Notes: generated by a model from the letters alone, not told the origin. A stretch of DNA of 33,638 nt from JBEGTT01 sp041179245 (GCA_041179245.1 JBEGTT010000195.1:1-33638), one strand, 5' to 3'. Positions 7,623-13,487 are shown, counted from the stretch's first letter. Numbers and translations: made by a program.

Positions 7623-8006
7623 ATGGCTGGAAGCAATACTACAACAAGCAATACAACCAAAAGCATAACCACACAGTCACAAGCTGCGGCAAATCAACAC
7701 GCACAAACTCAAGCACAAGTTCAGGCAGTCAAAGACCTTTTAGGGGCGTGTCCAGAGGGCGCCTTGTACGGCTACAAAACCGGGTCTGACGCACTCGGAT
7801 GGCTTGAAGAAATCTTCAAGACCATTCAGCAAGACGCGATGGACGAAATCAAGAGCTACCGGGTCAAAAGGCTGGCGGAGCTAGGAGCTTATGTCGCGGG
7901 CGATTTATCAAACTCGCTACATCAAGAGCACGGCGGCTACATCAAGCGCCTAAAGGATGCCGGGATAAAGGTTTGCTTTGCGTATGACGCGGAGGGCGAG
8001 CTATGA
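7623..8006 (+). CDS. Island protein of unknown function
   Basis: 127 residues, not recognised. The first 35 residues are low-complexity, rich in Thr, Asn, Gln and Ala. The rest looks folded and mostly helical, with KDLLGACPEGALYGYKTGSDALGWLEEIF and a tail ending in KVCFAYDAEGEL. There is no signal peptide or membrane segment. A GGAGA site precedes the start, and the stop overlaps the next start as ATGA, so it is coupled to the following gene. Position directly after int suggests an early island gene; no function can be assigned. Confidence 0.7.
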   Translation: MAGSNTTTSNTTKSITTQSQAAANQHAQTQAQVQAVKDLLGACPEGALYGYKTGSDALGWLEEIFKTIQQDAMDEIKSYRVKRLAELGAYVAGDLSNSLHQEHGGYIKRLKDAGIKVCFAYDAEGEL

Positions 8007-8305
8007 GCGCCCCACAAAACCCAAGATTTAGCGCGGCGATTGAACGGTTTGTAAAGAAAAACGAACGGCTTGCGATGGGCCGTACTTTGCCCGAGGACGG
8101 TTATGGCAAAGGAAACGATGCTGGCAACATGGCAGCGGTGGCTATTCTGCAAGCCAAACCAAGCGGGCATTATGGCTGGCAGCATCCGATTATTGACTGC
8201 TTGCAAGACGCGGGGCACGACCTTAGTGACGAAGTTAAAGGATTTATTGTTGGCTATGCCTATGCAATCCAGTGCTGCACAACAAACGAGGGGCGCTGGC
8301 TATGA
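8003..8305 (+). CDS. Island protein of unknown function
   Basis: 100 residues, not recognised. It begins with a basic segment (RFVKKNERLAMG) and continues as a mixed fold with two Cys near the end (QCCTTNEG). No membrane segment. An overlapping frame (8070-8336) is also open, but this frame is preferred because its start overlaps the preceding stop as ATGA, the usual sign of translational coupling. It may act together with the preceding gene. Confidence 0.6.
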   Translation: MSAPQNPRFSAAIERFVKKNERLAMGRTLPEDGYGKGNDAGNMAAVAILQAKPSGHYGWQHPIIDCLQDAGHDLSDEVKGFIVGYAYAIQCCTTNEGRWL

Positions 8306-8379
8306 ACTGCCCACCATCCCCATTTCCACCCGCTAACACTTCCGCAGCGAGTCAAAGAAGCGGTGAAAGAAAGTGAATT

Positions 8380-8592
8380 ATGAGCGAGCGAATCATCAGA
8401 CTGCCGGAGCTAATCAAGCTTGTCGGACTATCAAAGCCAACCATTTACAAGCATATCAAGACGGGGAAGTTCCCGGCGCAAATCAAGCTCAACGGGCCTC
8501 TGTCAGGGTGGATTGAATCAGAAGTTCAGGCTTGGATTAACCAGATGATTGCGGCAAGACACATGGCCGCGAGCAGTGGAAAAGCTGCCTAG
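8380..8592 (+). CDS. alpA: AlpA-family DNA-binding regulator
   Basis: 70 residues. The pattern IRLPELIKLVGLSKPTIYKH, then GKFPAQIKL and GWIESEVQAWI, is the AlpA/MerR-like helix-turn-helix seen in small regulators of prophages, P4-like satellites and phage-inducible islands. AlpA proteins of such elements control integrase or excision genes and are often switch proteins. A purine-rich stretch (GAAAGAAAGTGA) precedes the ATG. A strong palindrome lies just after the stop (8613-8636), which could be its own operator or that of another island regulator. The gene symbol reflects family, not proven orthology. Confidence 0.88.
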   Translation: MSERIIRLPELIKLVGLSKPTIYKHIKTGKFPAQIKLNGPLSGWIESEVQAWINQMIAARHMAASSGKAA

Positions 8593-8600
8593 CGATGCGA

Positions 8601-8636
8601 AAACCGTATAAGAAACCGTATAACGTTATGCGGTTT
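8601..8636. promoter_or_regulatory. 24-bp palindrome plus extra half site after alpA
   Basis: Positions 8613-8636 form a near-perfect palindrome with only one mismatched pair: outer arms AAACCG and CGGTTT, centre ATAACGTTAT. The left arm and its neighbours, AAACCGTATA, occur once more at 8601-8610, exactly 12 bases upstream. This is the form of an operator for a dimeric protein with an extra half site, or of a small origin iteron set. No T-run follows, so it is not a terminator. Confidence 0.6.
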
Positions 8637-8783
8637 ATTCCCGAATCGTAGAGCCTGCCTACGTCTCAGGGCAGCATGCTGATTTTGGCCTATAAATAGC
8701 ATTAACCGTGGCGAGGTAAAAGCCGGAAACATTCACCGGCCTGTGGGCGGCGCCCAATGAAGGGCGCAGAAGGAGCGCGAACG

Positions 8784-9386
8784 ATGCACGAAAGCAGGGC
8801 GAACCGGACCAAAGAAAACGGAGAGTGGCGATACTTTGACCAAAATGATGCGGAATTTGTCTTTATGTCTTCGTTTGACTATCCCGTTGAATTTGTTGAC
8901 GACTTTATTGACGGGTTGCATGGCGTAACACTCACAGACAAAACCATTAGCGAACTTGGCGGAATTCGCCACGATGCCTTGCATGCGTATACGGCGAACA
9001 ACATCGAATTAATGGAATCGAATTTGCGCGCACTTGATATAGCTTGTCGATTAGCGGGAATGGTTGATTCTGCTAAGTTAGGGGTGAAATTTAAGCGTGG
9101 CAGGAGGATTAATGCGACCGGCCCAATCCGCAAAGCTATTACGAAATTACTGACAAAAAATCCGATGATGAAAAACCCTGAATTGTGGGATGAAATTAAA
9201 AACAATTTGCCGAAAGGATGGGAACTAGAAACCCCAAGGTACTTTTACTTTAAGCCTTCTTTAATCGGACCAAACCCAAGTAAAGATCATGTGACTCAAT
9301 CCCGTTTTAATAATATTTGCGGTGAGGAACGCAAAAAAATAAAGCAAAAATCACGGGTTAGCGAACCCGTGAAAGAGAGTTGTTGA
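8784..9386 (+). CDS. Island protein of unknown function, AT-rich
   Basis: 200 residues from ATG 8784, chosen because AAGGAG at 8770-8775 is well placed; the open frame starts nine codons earlier. Not recognised. It has an acidic, aromatic N-terminal part (WRYFDQNDAEFVFM), a helical middle and a basic C-terminal region (ITKLLTKNPMMKNPELWDEI, ending rich in Lys). It is clearly more AT-rich than the other island genes, with different codon use, so it may be a cargo gene gained separately. A hairpin that would be a terminator for the opposite strand overlaps its last codons (9333-9372). Confidence 0.65.
   Translation: MHESRANRTKENGEWRYFDQNDAEFVFMSSFDYPVEFVDDFIDGLHGVTLTDKTISELGGIRHDALHAYTANNIELMESNLRALDIACRLAGMVDSAKLGVKFKRGRRINATGPIRKAITKLLTKNPMMKNPELWDEIKNNLPKGWELETPRYFYFKPSLIGPNPSKDHVTQSRFNNICGEERKKIKQKSRVSEPVKESC
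9333..9372 (-). terminator. Minus-strand terminator inside a plus-strand gene end
   Basis: A perfect 9-bp stem, TCACGGGTT (9351-9359) with AACCCGTGA (9364-9372), loop AGCG. Read on the minus strand it is followed by TTTTT, GC and more T-runs, the form of an intrinsic terminator. On the plus strand the same bases encode the C-terminus of the AT-rich gene and no T-run follows. Confidence 0.55.
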
Positions 9387-9430
9387 ACTGCGCTCCATAC
9401 GGTGAAAGCCGGCTATTGGAGTTCATTCAA

Positions 9431-9646
9431 ATGAAGCAAATCACTACCGCACCGACCGCCCGCACTGGTGCAAAACTTTCCACCGAAGCCGCTGCCGCAA
9501 AGCTGTGCGCGGCAACACAAACACCCCGCGCATCACTTTGTCGCCTTGGTCACTGGATGGGGATGCGCCCCGTCAAACTTCCTAATGGAAGGCTGCTTTG
9601 GGATGCTGACGAAGTTGAACGCTTAGCATCTGGCGAGGTGGCGTAA
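9431..9646 (+). CDS. Small excisionase-like helix-turn-helix protein
   Basis: 71 residues from ATG 9431, preceded by GGAG nine bases upstream. The pattern LSTEAAAAKLCAATQTPRAS followed by LPNGRLLWDADEVERL resembles the MerR/excisionase winged helix, where a wing residue set G-R-L-x-W precedes a helix beginning DADEV. Such proteins bind attachment or promoter DNA and direct excision or control transcription. This is the best candidate for a recombination directionality factor on the island. It is coupled to the next gene by a TAATG overlap at 9644-9648. Confidence 0.6.
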   Translation: MKQITTAPTARTGAKLSTEAAAAKLCAATQTPRASLCRLGHWMGMRPVKLPNGRLLWDADEVERLASGEVA

Positions 9647-9879
9647 TGCGCCCCGCCATCAACCACGAAGCCGTTGGTGCAGAACTGGCTAGTGAGTGCC
9701 TTGATTCAATCCTGAACAGCGAAGACCAAGCATCATCCATTCGTTATCTGCTCGGCCTACTGAATAGCATTTCAGGATGCAGCGAACAGGCCAAGGCGTA
9801 CCGCCGTGGTGCTACCGTTGTTTTGGGTAATGTCATTGAGCGTGGTCTTGTTGCCATCCGCGCTGACGGGGGCCAATAA
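9646..9879 (+). CDS. Island protein of unknown function
   Basis: 77 residues, not recognised. Predicted to be mostly helical and acidic at the N-terminal half (LASECLDSILNSEDQASSIR), without signal or membrane segments. Its start and stop both overlap neighbours as TAATG, so it belongs to a tightly coupled set running from 9431 to 10962. Coding status rests on this coupling and on ordinary composition. Confidence 0.6.
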   Translation: MRPAINHEAVGAELASECLDSILNSEDQASSIRYLLGLLNSISGCSEQAKAYRRGATVVLGNVIERGLVAIRADGGQ

Positions 9880-10247
9880 TGAAAAACTCCCACCCCCAAA
9901 ATTCAGAAGTGAGCGCCCTCGATCAGCGCGACTTTAACCCGAATTACCCATCCCATAACACACAGGCTGCACGCCTGCTTGCCGTTTCTTTGTTGGGACA
10001 GAAAATCAACCCTTTGCACGCGTGGGTACGCCTCGGCATTTACCGCTTGTCCGATACCAAATACCGCCTGAAGGAAATGGGATGGCCGATGGATTCTGGC
10101 CGTTTGGATGTTGCCAACAAGTTTGGCGAAGCCTGCCATGTTGCCTTGTACGGCCTTCCTGCATGGGCCATTGAGGCGGCGGGTGATCTAGGCAAGGAGT
10201 TTGCGCAACGCGAGATGGAGTTGATGGACATACGGAGTGCTGCTTAA
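9879..10247 (+). CDS. Island protein, possible helix-turn-helix
   Basis: 122 residues. The middle part (TQAARLLAVSLLGQKINPLHAW, then LGIYRLSDTKYRLKEMGWPM) resembles a small winged-helix fold used by phage DNA-binding proteins that act on operators or replication origins. The C-terminal part is helical (KEFAQREMELMDI). Start and stop overlap neighbours as TAATG. Function is not known; a DNA-binding role is inferred from the fold-like pattern. Confidence 0.6.
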   Translation: MKNSHPQNSEVSALDQRDFNPNYPSHNTQAARLLAVSLLGQKINPLHAWVRLGIYRLSDTKYRLKEMGWPMDSGRLDVANKFGEACHVALYGLPAWAIEAAGDLGKEFAQREMELMDIRSAA

Positions 10248-10297
10248 TGGCCTCCGATCAGAAGGGCCGGATTGATTTGACGCTGGGGGCGATGTAA
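10247..10297 (+). CDS. 16-codon micro-ORF in a TAATG chain
   Basis: Encodes MASDQKGRIDLTLGAM and stops. Its ATG overlaps the preceding stop (TAATG at 10245-10249) and its stop overlaps the next start (TAATG at 10295-10299). GGAG stands nine bases before the start. It could be a translated spacer that carries ribosomes from one gene to the next, or a true microprotein. No family likeness. Confidence 0.4.
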   Translation: MASDQKGRIDLTLGAM

Positions 10298-10962
10298 TGG
10301 CAACCGACCGCACCGAAGCCGTGAGGCGTGGCAAATCGCCGCCCAAGACGACCACAAAACACCCTTACGCAGCCATTGAACATCGGGTAATCGACTCCGA
10401 GGCATACGCCAACCTTACGTTCTCAGCTCGTTCGTTGCTTGTCCTTATCGCTCGCCAACTGAGCAAGGACAACAACGGACATTTGCAGGCGACATTCAGC
10501 TACTTGCATCGATTCGGATTCGACAGTGAGCGCACATTGGCTAGAGGTATTGCTGAGTTGATCGCGCACGGCATGATTTACCGCACCCGCTCAGGTGGAT
10601 ACCAGCAGGGGCCATCGAAGTACGCCGTAACTTGGTTACCGATCACCAGCAACCGCGAAGGGCTGTTTCTTGATTCGTTCAAGCCCTGCGCATGGCGCGA
10701 TTGGAAGCCGGAGAAAAATAAAACACCCCCCGCAAAAATGCAGTCGACTAGCTTCACTTTTGGCACCTTGACCCCGTTCTCACATGCCAAAAATACAGCT
10801 ATCTCGGGTGCCAAAAATGAAGACATTGAATTAATGCCATGTAGGGGTGTGAAAGCTAGGCACGAACAACGTGTGGGAAGACCTAGAAAGCTAATGACCT
10901 CTCCGCTCGCCATTCGCCTATCACTCACCAATGACCGCGGCCATCTGCGCCTCATTGCTTAA
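10297..10962 (+). CDS. Winged-helix protein, replication-initiator-like
   Basis: 221 residues. The first half (about 25-110) reads as a winged helix of the type found at the N-terminus of phage and plasmid replication proteins: HPYAAIEHRVIDSEAY, LTFSARSLLVLIARQL, then FDSERTLARGIAELIAHGMI with a wing YRTRSGGYQQGPSKYAVTW. The second half is basic and poorly ordered, with a GRPRK motif near residue 195 that resembles an AT-hook core. There is no Walker motif, primase or helicase domain, so a complete replication protein is not visible. It could recruit host replication factors to an island origin, or be a regulator. Confidence 0.6.
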   Translation: MATDRTEAVRRGKSPPKTTTKHPYAAIEHRVIDSEAYANLTFSARSLLVLIARQLSKDNNGHLQATFSYLHRFGFDSERTLARGIAELIAHGMIYRTRSGGYQQGPSKYAVTWLPITSNREGLFLDSFKPCAWRDWKPEKNKTPPAKMQSTSFTFGTLTPFSHAKNTAISGAKNEDIELMPCRGVKARHEQRVGRPRKLMTSPLAIRLSLTNDRGHLRLIA

Positions 10963-10973
10963 AAGGAATGACC

Positions 10974-11453
10974 ATGACCAAATTTCACGACCTTGATTTT
11001 AAGAAACTGCCGGACGGCTGTATCCGCCTCACCCAAACCGGCTGTAAAGATGATTCTGTTATCGACATTCACCCTGTGCAACTTCGCCACATTGCCGAAT
11101 GTTTCGGGCTTGTTTCGCCAACACCCCGCGCTGATGAAATGACAAAGCTACTGGCCGAGCAGCTCGGAATTATCCAGAAGGAACTTGCTTCCGAGCGCCA
11201 CCGCTCGCACTGGCTTGAACTGACCTATGCAAAGTTGGACGGCTTCATGGTAGCCATGCCCGCATCAATCTTCCCTTTTCATTTGTGGGATGACGACGAG
11301 CAGCCATCACCAGCAACCGAACCCCCCGCGCCAAAAGCAGCAGCAAGCAGCGTCAAGCAGGAAACGACACCTGCTGACTCACCAATTACCAGCACCCAGA
11401 AAGTGCAGCCAAGCGAGATTGTGCAAGCCGGGCAACTTGGATTGGGGGTGTAG
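10974..11453 (+). CDS. Island protein of unknown function with Pro/Ala-rich tail
   Basis: 159 residues from ATG 10974, chosen because AAAAGGA (10961-10967) is six bases upstream; the ATG at 10968 is too close to this site. The N-terminal 100 residues look folded (LPDGCIRLTQTGCKDDSVID, then IIQKELASERHRSHWLELTY). The last 50 are rich in Pro, Ala, Ser and Gln and are probably disordered. Not recognised. It follows the winged-helix gene by a few bases and is probably in the same transcript. Confidence 0.65.
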   Translation: MTKFHDLDFKKLPDGCIRLTQTGCKDDSVIDIHPVQLRHIAECFGLVSPTPRADEMTKLLAEQLGIIQKELASERHRSHWLELTYAKLDGFMVAMPASIFPFHLWDDDEQPSPATEPPAPKAAASSVKQETTPADSPITSTQKVQPSEIVQAGQLGLGV

Positions 11454-11519
11454 AGAATTCAGCCATGAACCAAAACCACAAATCAATCACTACCAACCAA
11501 CAACAAGAGGAATAGCAAC

Positions 11520-11822
11520 ATGCAACAGATATTCGGAGCCAGCCCAAGAGCATTAGCGGCACATGGCAATCACTCGCCAATTAGCAGTGTCATTGCCGAG
11601 CTGGCAAATCAAACGGGCAAGCGCATGGAGTTTGCAAAAACCATCGTGGCGAAACTCAAGCCCAAGAAGGTAGGCAATAGCACTCAGACAGCAGCTAACC
11701 AACGCCGATTGAATGAACTGCGCTTGAATGCACTGCTCAAGCCTGAAAACTCACAGAGCGCAAGAAATCAGCAAATGCTCAAAACCCTACTCACTTCACT
11801 CACCAAGAAGGGCTCCAAATGA
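11520..11822 (+). CDS. Small basic island protein
   Basis: 100 residues, rich in Lys, Arg, Asn and Gln, not recognised. The segment VAKLKPKKVG and the ending LTKKGSK suggest nucleic-acid binding, but no family motif is visible. An AAGAGGAA ribosome site precedes the ATG. The stop overlaps the next start as ATGA, so it is coupled to the coiled-coil gene that follows. Confidence 0.6.
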   Translation: MQQIFGASPRALAAHGNHSPISSVIAELANQTGKRMEFAKTIVAKLKPKKVGNSTQTAANQRRLNELRLNALLKPENSQSARNQQMLKTLLTSLTKKGSK

Positions 11823-12571
11823 AACCCCAAATCCTCGCTAATCACCCGCAATATATGGAAGCAGTAGCCATCCGCAACAGACTTGCCGAAGCTCTGCGCC
11901 TTGAGCAAGCATTGGAGTCACAATACTTAGAGCGCCTAAATATGCTGTGCGTGGCACCCGGCCAGCAACTAGACGAAGTAGAGCGGGCGCTGAGCATGGC
12001 AGACGGCCAACCAGTACCAGCTGGAAGCGAAGCATTAAGCCAAGCCATCCGAGAAATCAGAGGCAAACAATCTCTTTTGCATTCAGGCATTGAACAGCAA
12101 GAGCATCGCATTGCCACGCTGGCCGCAAAACTTTCTACTGAGTATTGCCAAGAGCGCCGCGCCGAACATGTCAAGATTATCGAACAGCTACGCGACGGAC
12201 TAGAGCAGGTTCGCGCTGCTGTATGTGCTGAGCAAGAACTGCGCGATAGCATCCGCTTCAATGGATACCGCGACACGCTGCCCGGCTTGCATCAATTGAG
12301 CTTTTTTACTGACAGCACCGAGGCAAGCACCCTGCGCGAAATCGACCACTACCTTGCCATTCACGGCGGCAAGCTGTCCGAAAGTAGAAATGTAAGTGGC
12401 ATCGCCTTACGCAACTTTGAGTCTTTTGGAGTCTCAGGCAAAGTAGGCGATCAGCTCATAGTTTCCGAAGTGACCGCCGAATTGCTGCGCTATCACGGAA
12501 TGCTTGACCCCAACGTTAAAGCACTCAAGCAATCACATGTTCAGAAGATTGCCGAACTCATCCTTGAATAA
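11819..12571 (+). CDS. Coiled-coil island protein of unknown function
   Basis: 250 residues, the longest unknown of the island. About residues 15-150 are helical with coiled-coil character (RLAEALRLEQALESQYLERL, IEQQEHRIATLAAKL, IIEQLRDGLEQVRAAV). A shorter C-terminal domain follows, ending in DPNVKALKQSHVQKIAELIL. No signal peptide or membrane helix. Coiled-coil proteins of this size in phage-type elements can be scaffold, partner or host-takeover proteins, but nothing decides between these. It is followed at once by a small hairpin (12580-12593). Confidence 0.7.
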   Translation: MKPQILANHPQYMEAVAIRNRLAEALRLEQALESQYLERLNMLCVAPGQQLDEVERALSMADGQPVPAGSEALSQAIREIRGKQSLLHSGIEQQEHRIATLAAKLSTEYCQERRAEHVKIIEQLRDGLEQVRAAVCAEQELRDSIRFNGYRDTLPGLHQLSFFTDSTEASTLREIDHYLAIHGGKLSESRNVSGIALRNFESFGVSGKVGDQLIVSEVTAELLRYHGMLDPNVKALKQSHVQKIAELILE

Positions 12572-12579
12572 CAACAAAA

Positions 12580-12597
12580 GGGGCTTAGGCCCCGTTT
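12580..12597 (+). terminator. Weak intrinsic terminator
   Basis: GGGGC (12580-12584), loop TTAG, GCCCC (12589-12593), followed by GTTTCCTT. It comes nine bases after the stop of the coiled-coil gene. The stem is GC-only, but the T-run is short and interrupted, so readthrough into the next gene is likely. Confidence 0.45.
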
Positions 12598-12613
12598 CCT
12601 TATGGAACACAGC

Positions 12614-12802
12614 ATGAACAAACAACAGAAACTAGAAGAACTACGCCAAAGCAAAATCGACCTGTGCCGAGAAAAGGGGCTTAAAGCGGTCCGCTATGGC
12701 AATGCGTGGCACGTAAGCGGCCCCGGCGTTAATTTTGTATCCAGCGACATTGCCTATATTCAACCCGGCGACCTGCGCCCGCACTTTCAGGCGGTACGAT
12801 GA
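12614..12802 (+). CDS. Small island protein of unknown function
   Basis: 62 residues from ATG 12614 (GGAA six bases upstream); an earlier ATG at 12602 adds four residues but has no ribosome site. Helical basic N-terminus (KLEELRQSKIDLCREKG), then a compact part with VRYGNAWHVSGPGVNF. Not recognised. Its stop overlaps the ATG of the HNH-like remnant as ATGA, the kind of coupling seen between genes of phage late-early borders. Confidence 0.55.
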   Translation: MNKQQKLEELRQSKIDLCREKGLKAVRYGNAWHVSGPGVNFVSSDIAYIQPGDLRPHFQAVR

Positions 12803-13013
12803 AAGTCAAAACACTCAAGCCGAGAATCGGACTGATAACCCAGCCAAGGGTTAAAGAGCAGAAAGAGGAACGGGAGGGGGCCTAGGAGCCACGTTCGTTC
12901 ACGGATAAGAGAGCAGCCAAGGCCAAGACAAATGATGCGAAACGGTGATGTTTTGGGCAGGGTTGCGGGCACCGGGATGGGGTGGGCAAAAGTCTGGAAG
13001 GCTTCGTGACCTA
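12799..13013 (+). pseudogene. Decayed phage HNH endonuclease gene (candidate)
   Basis: An open stretch of 28 codons (12799-12885) begins MKVKTLKPRIGLI, like the start of many phage HNH endonucleases encoded just before the small terminase gene. After the TAG the same frame continues without a shift to a pattern like an HNH C-terminus (AKAKTNDAKR, stop, CFGQGCGHRDGVGKSL), broken by in-frame stops. The central zinc and His-Asn-His core is missing, so an internal deletion plus stop mutations is inferred. Alternatively only the 28-residue peptide is real. Its position before a terminase-like gene supports the HNH reading. Confidence 0.4.
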
Positions 13014-13066
13014 GACCGCGGGGTTCCTCACTTGCGGAAAATCTTCCCTTTTTAGAAAATAATCAA

Positions 13067-13264
13067 ATGCTATCAAATCACCCTACGTGGGGAGGCCGTC
13101 GCCAAGGTGCGGGACGGCCTCGAAAGCCTCCTGTATTGCTGGACTGCCTGCCGATGACTACAGACCCGAGGCAATGGCTTCTTAATCTGATGCGATGCGA
13201 AGCCGCACCTGTCCGGTTACGTCTTGAGGCTTCCAAGTTGTTGTTGTCGATTGAGAATCGATAG
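13067..13264 (+). CDS. Small-terminase-like protein
   Basis: 65 residues. The start carries GGRRQGAGRPRKPP, the glycine-arginine signature found at the N-terminus of many small phage terminase subunits. This is followed by DPRQWLLNLMRCEAAPVRLRLEASKLLL, which resembles their dP-x-x-x-L-x-x-x-M helix and the repeat PVRLRLEAAK. Small terminases bind the packaging site and hand the DNA to the large subunit. It is short for the family (often over 100 residues), so it may be truncated or a minimal form. There is no large terminase next to it. Ribosome site is weak. Many unrelated DNA-binding proteins share the GAGRP motif, hence the caution. Confidence 0.45.
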   Translation: MLSNHPTWGGRRQGAGRPRKPPVLLDCLPMTTDPRQWLLNLMRCEAAPVRLRLEASKLLLSIENR

Positions 13265-13269
13265 CGCCG

Positions 13270-13298
13270 ACCCGGCCAAGCGCAGGGTTTTTTCTTTT
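13270..13298 (+). terminator. Possible terminator at the end of the island genes
   Basis: ACCC (13270-13273) and GGGT (13285-13288) can pair across an 11-base loop, followed directly by a run of T broken by two C. It stands six bases after the last island stop. The stem is short, so the call is weak, but the T-run is good. Confidence 0.4.
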
Positions 13299-13334
13299 CT
13301 GGTGCTTTTCGTATGGCTTGGCATTGCAGGAAAG

Positions 13335-13353
13335 TGGCTACATGGTGGCTACA
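13335..13353 (+). repeat. Two direct TGGCTACA motifs, likely integrase arm-type sites (right)
   Basis: TGGCTACA at 13335-13342 and 13346-13353, spaced 11 bases. The 19-base unit is identical to 6054-6072 at the left end. It lies between the last island gene and the right attachment core, as expected for the second arm of an integrase site. Confidence 0.6.
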
Positions 13354-13368
13354 CGGAAGCCAGAAAGC

Positions 13369-13395
13369 AAAAAGCCCAACCGGGGAGATTGGGCT
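13369..13395 (-). terminator. Terminator of tRNA-Lys
   Basis: On the minus strand a 7-bp stem, AGCCCAA with TTGGGCT, is followed by TTTTTGCTTTC. It lies 16 bases beyond the tRNA CCA end. By position it belongs to the island side of the attachment core, so the present tRNA terminator was probably brought in by the island. A copy with the same stem and another loop is at 5841-5864. Confidence 0.8.
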
Positions 13396-13407
13396 AAGCC
13401 TTTGATT

Positions 13408-13459
13408 TACTTGGTGGGGCGTGACAGATTCGAACTGTCGACCGACGGATTAAGAGTCC
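13408..13459 (-). repeat. Right attachment repeat (within intact tRNA-Lys)
   Basis: 52 bases matching 5876-5927 with one mismatch. It covers the 3' half of the intact tRNA-Lys from the anticodon loop through CCA plus four bases beyond. Together the two copies define the element borders. Confidence 0.93.
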
Positions 13460-13487
13460 GCTGCTCTACCAGCTGAGCTAACGCCCC
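13412..13487 (-). tRNA. tRNA-Lys (CTT)
   Basis: 76 bases. The acceptor stem GGGGCGT pairs with ACGCCCC, CCA is encoded at the 3' end, the D-arm reads AGCTCAGCTGGTAGAGCA, the anticodon loop is CTCTTAA (anticodon CTT, codon AAG), and the T-arm contains GTTCGAATC. All stems are intact. Its 3' half was probably supplied by the island, which rebuilt the gene upon insertion. It lies downstream of lpxC on the same strand and has its own stable-RNA-type promoter. Confidence 0.97.

Larger units (their letters stand above)
5876..13459. mobile_element. tRNA-Lys-integrated island, phage-satellite-like
   Basis: About 7.5 kb lie between two 52-bp repeats of the tRNA-Lys 3' half. The integrase sits next to one end, and all genes run on the plus strand, against the host genes downstream. 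Contents in order: integrase, two unknown genes, AlpA-type regulator, unknown AT-rich gene, excisionase-like protein, unknown coupled genes, winged-helix protein, unknown genes, decayed HNH and small-terminase-like genes. No capsid, portal, tail, lysis or large terminase genes are present, nor conjugation genes or a recognisable primase. Both attachment repeats are intact, so it may still be able to excise. A phage satellite or a reduced prophage are the two best readings. Confidence 0.85.

Noticed and set aside
8070..8336. 88-codon frame overlapping the gene at 8003
   Set aside because: The 8003 frame is coupled by ATGA to the gene before it; the overlapping frame has no such support.
8691..8696. 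TATAAA as a promoter for the AT-rich gene at 8784
   Set aside because: No acceptable -35 at normal spacing and no extended -10 element.
11290..11556. 88-codon frame over the Pro/Ala-rich tail of the gene at 10974
   Set aside because: Repetitive CAG/CCA composition keeps several frames open by chance; no start signal.
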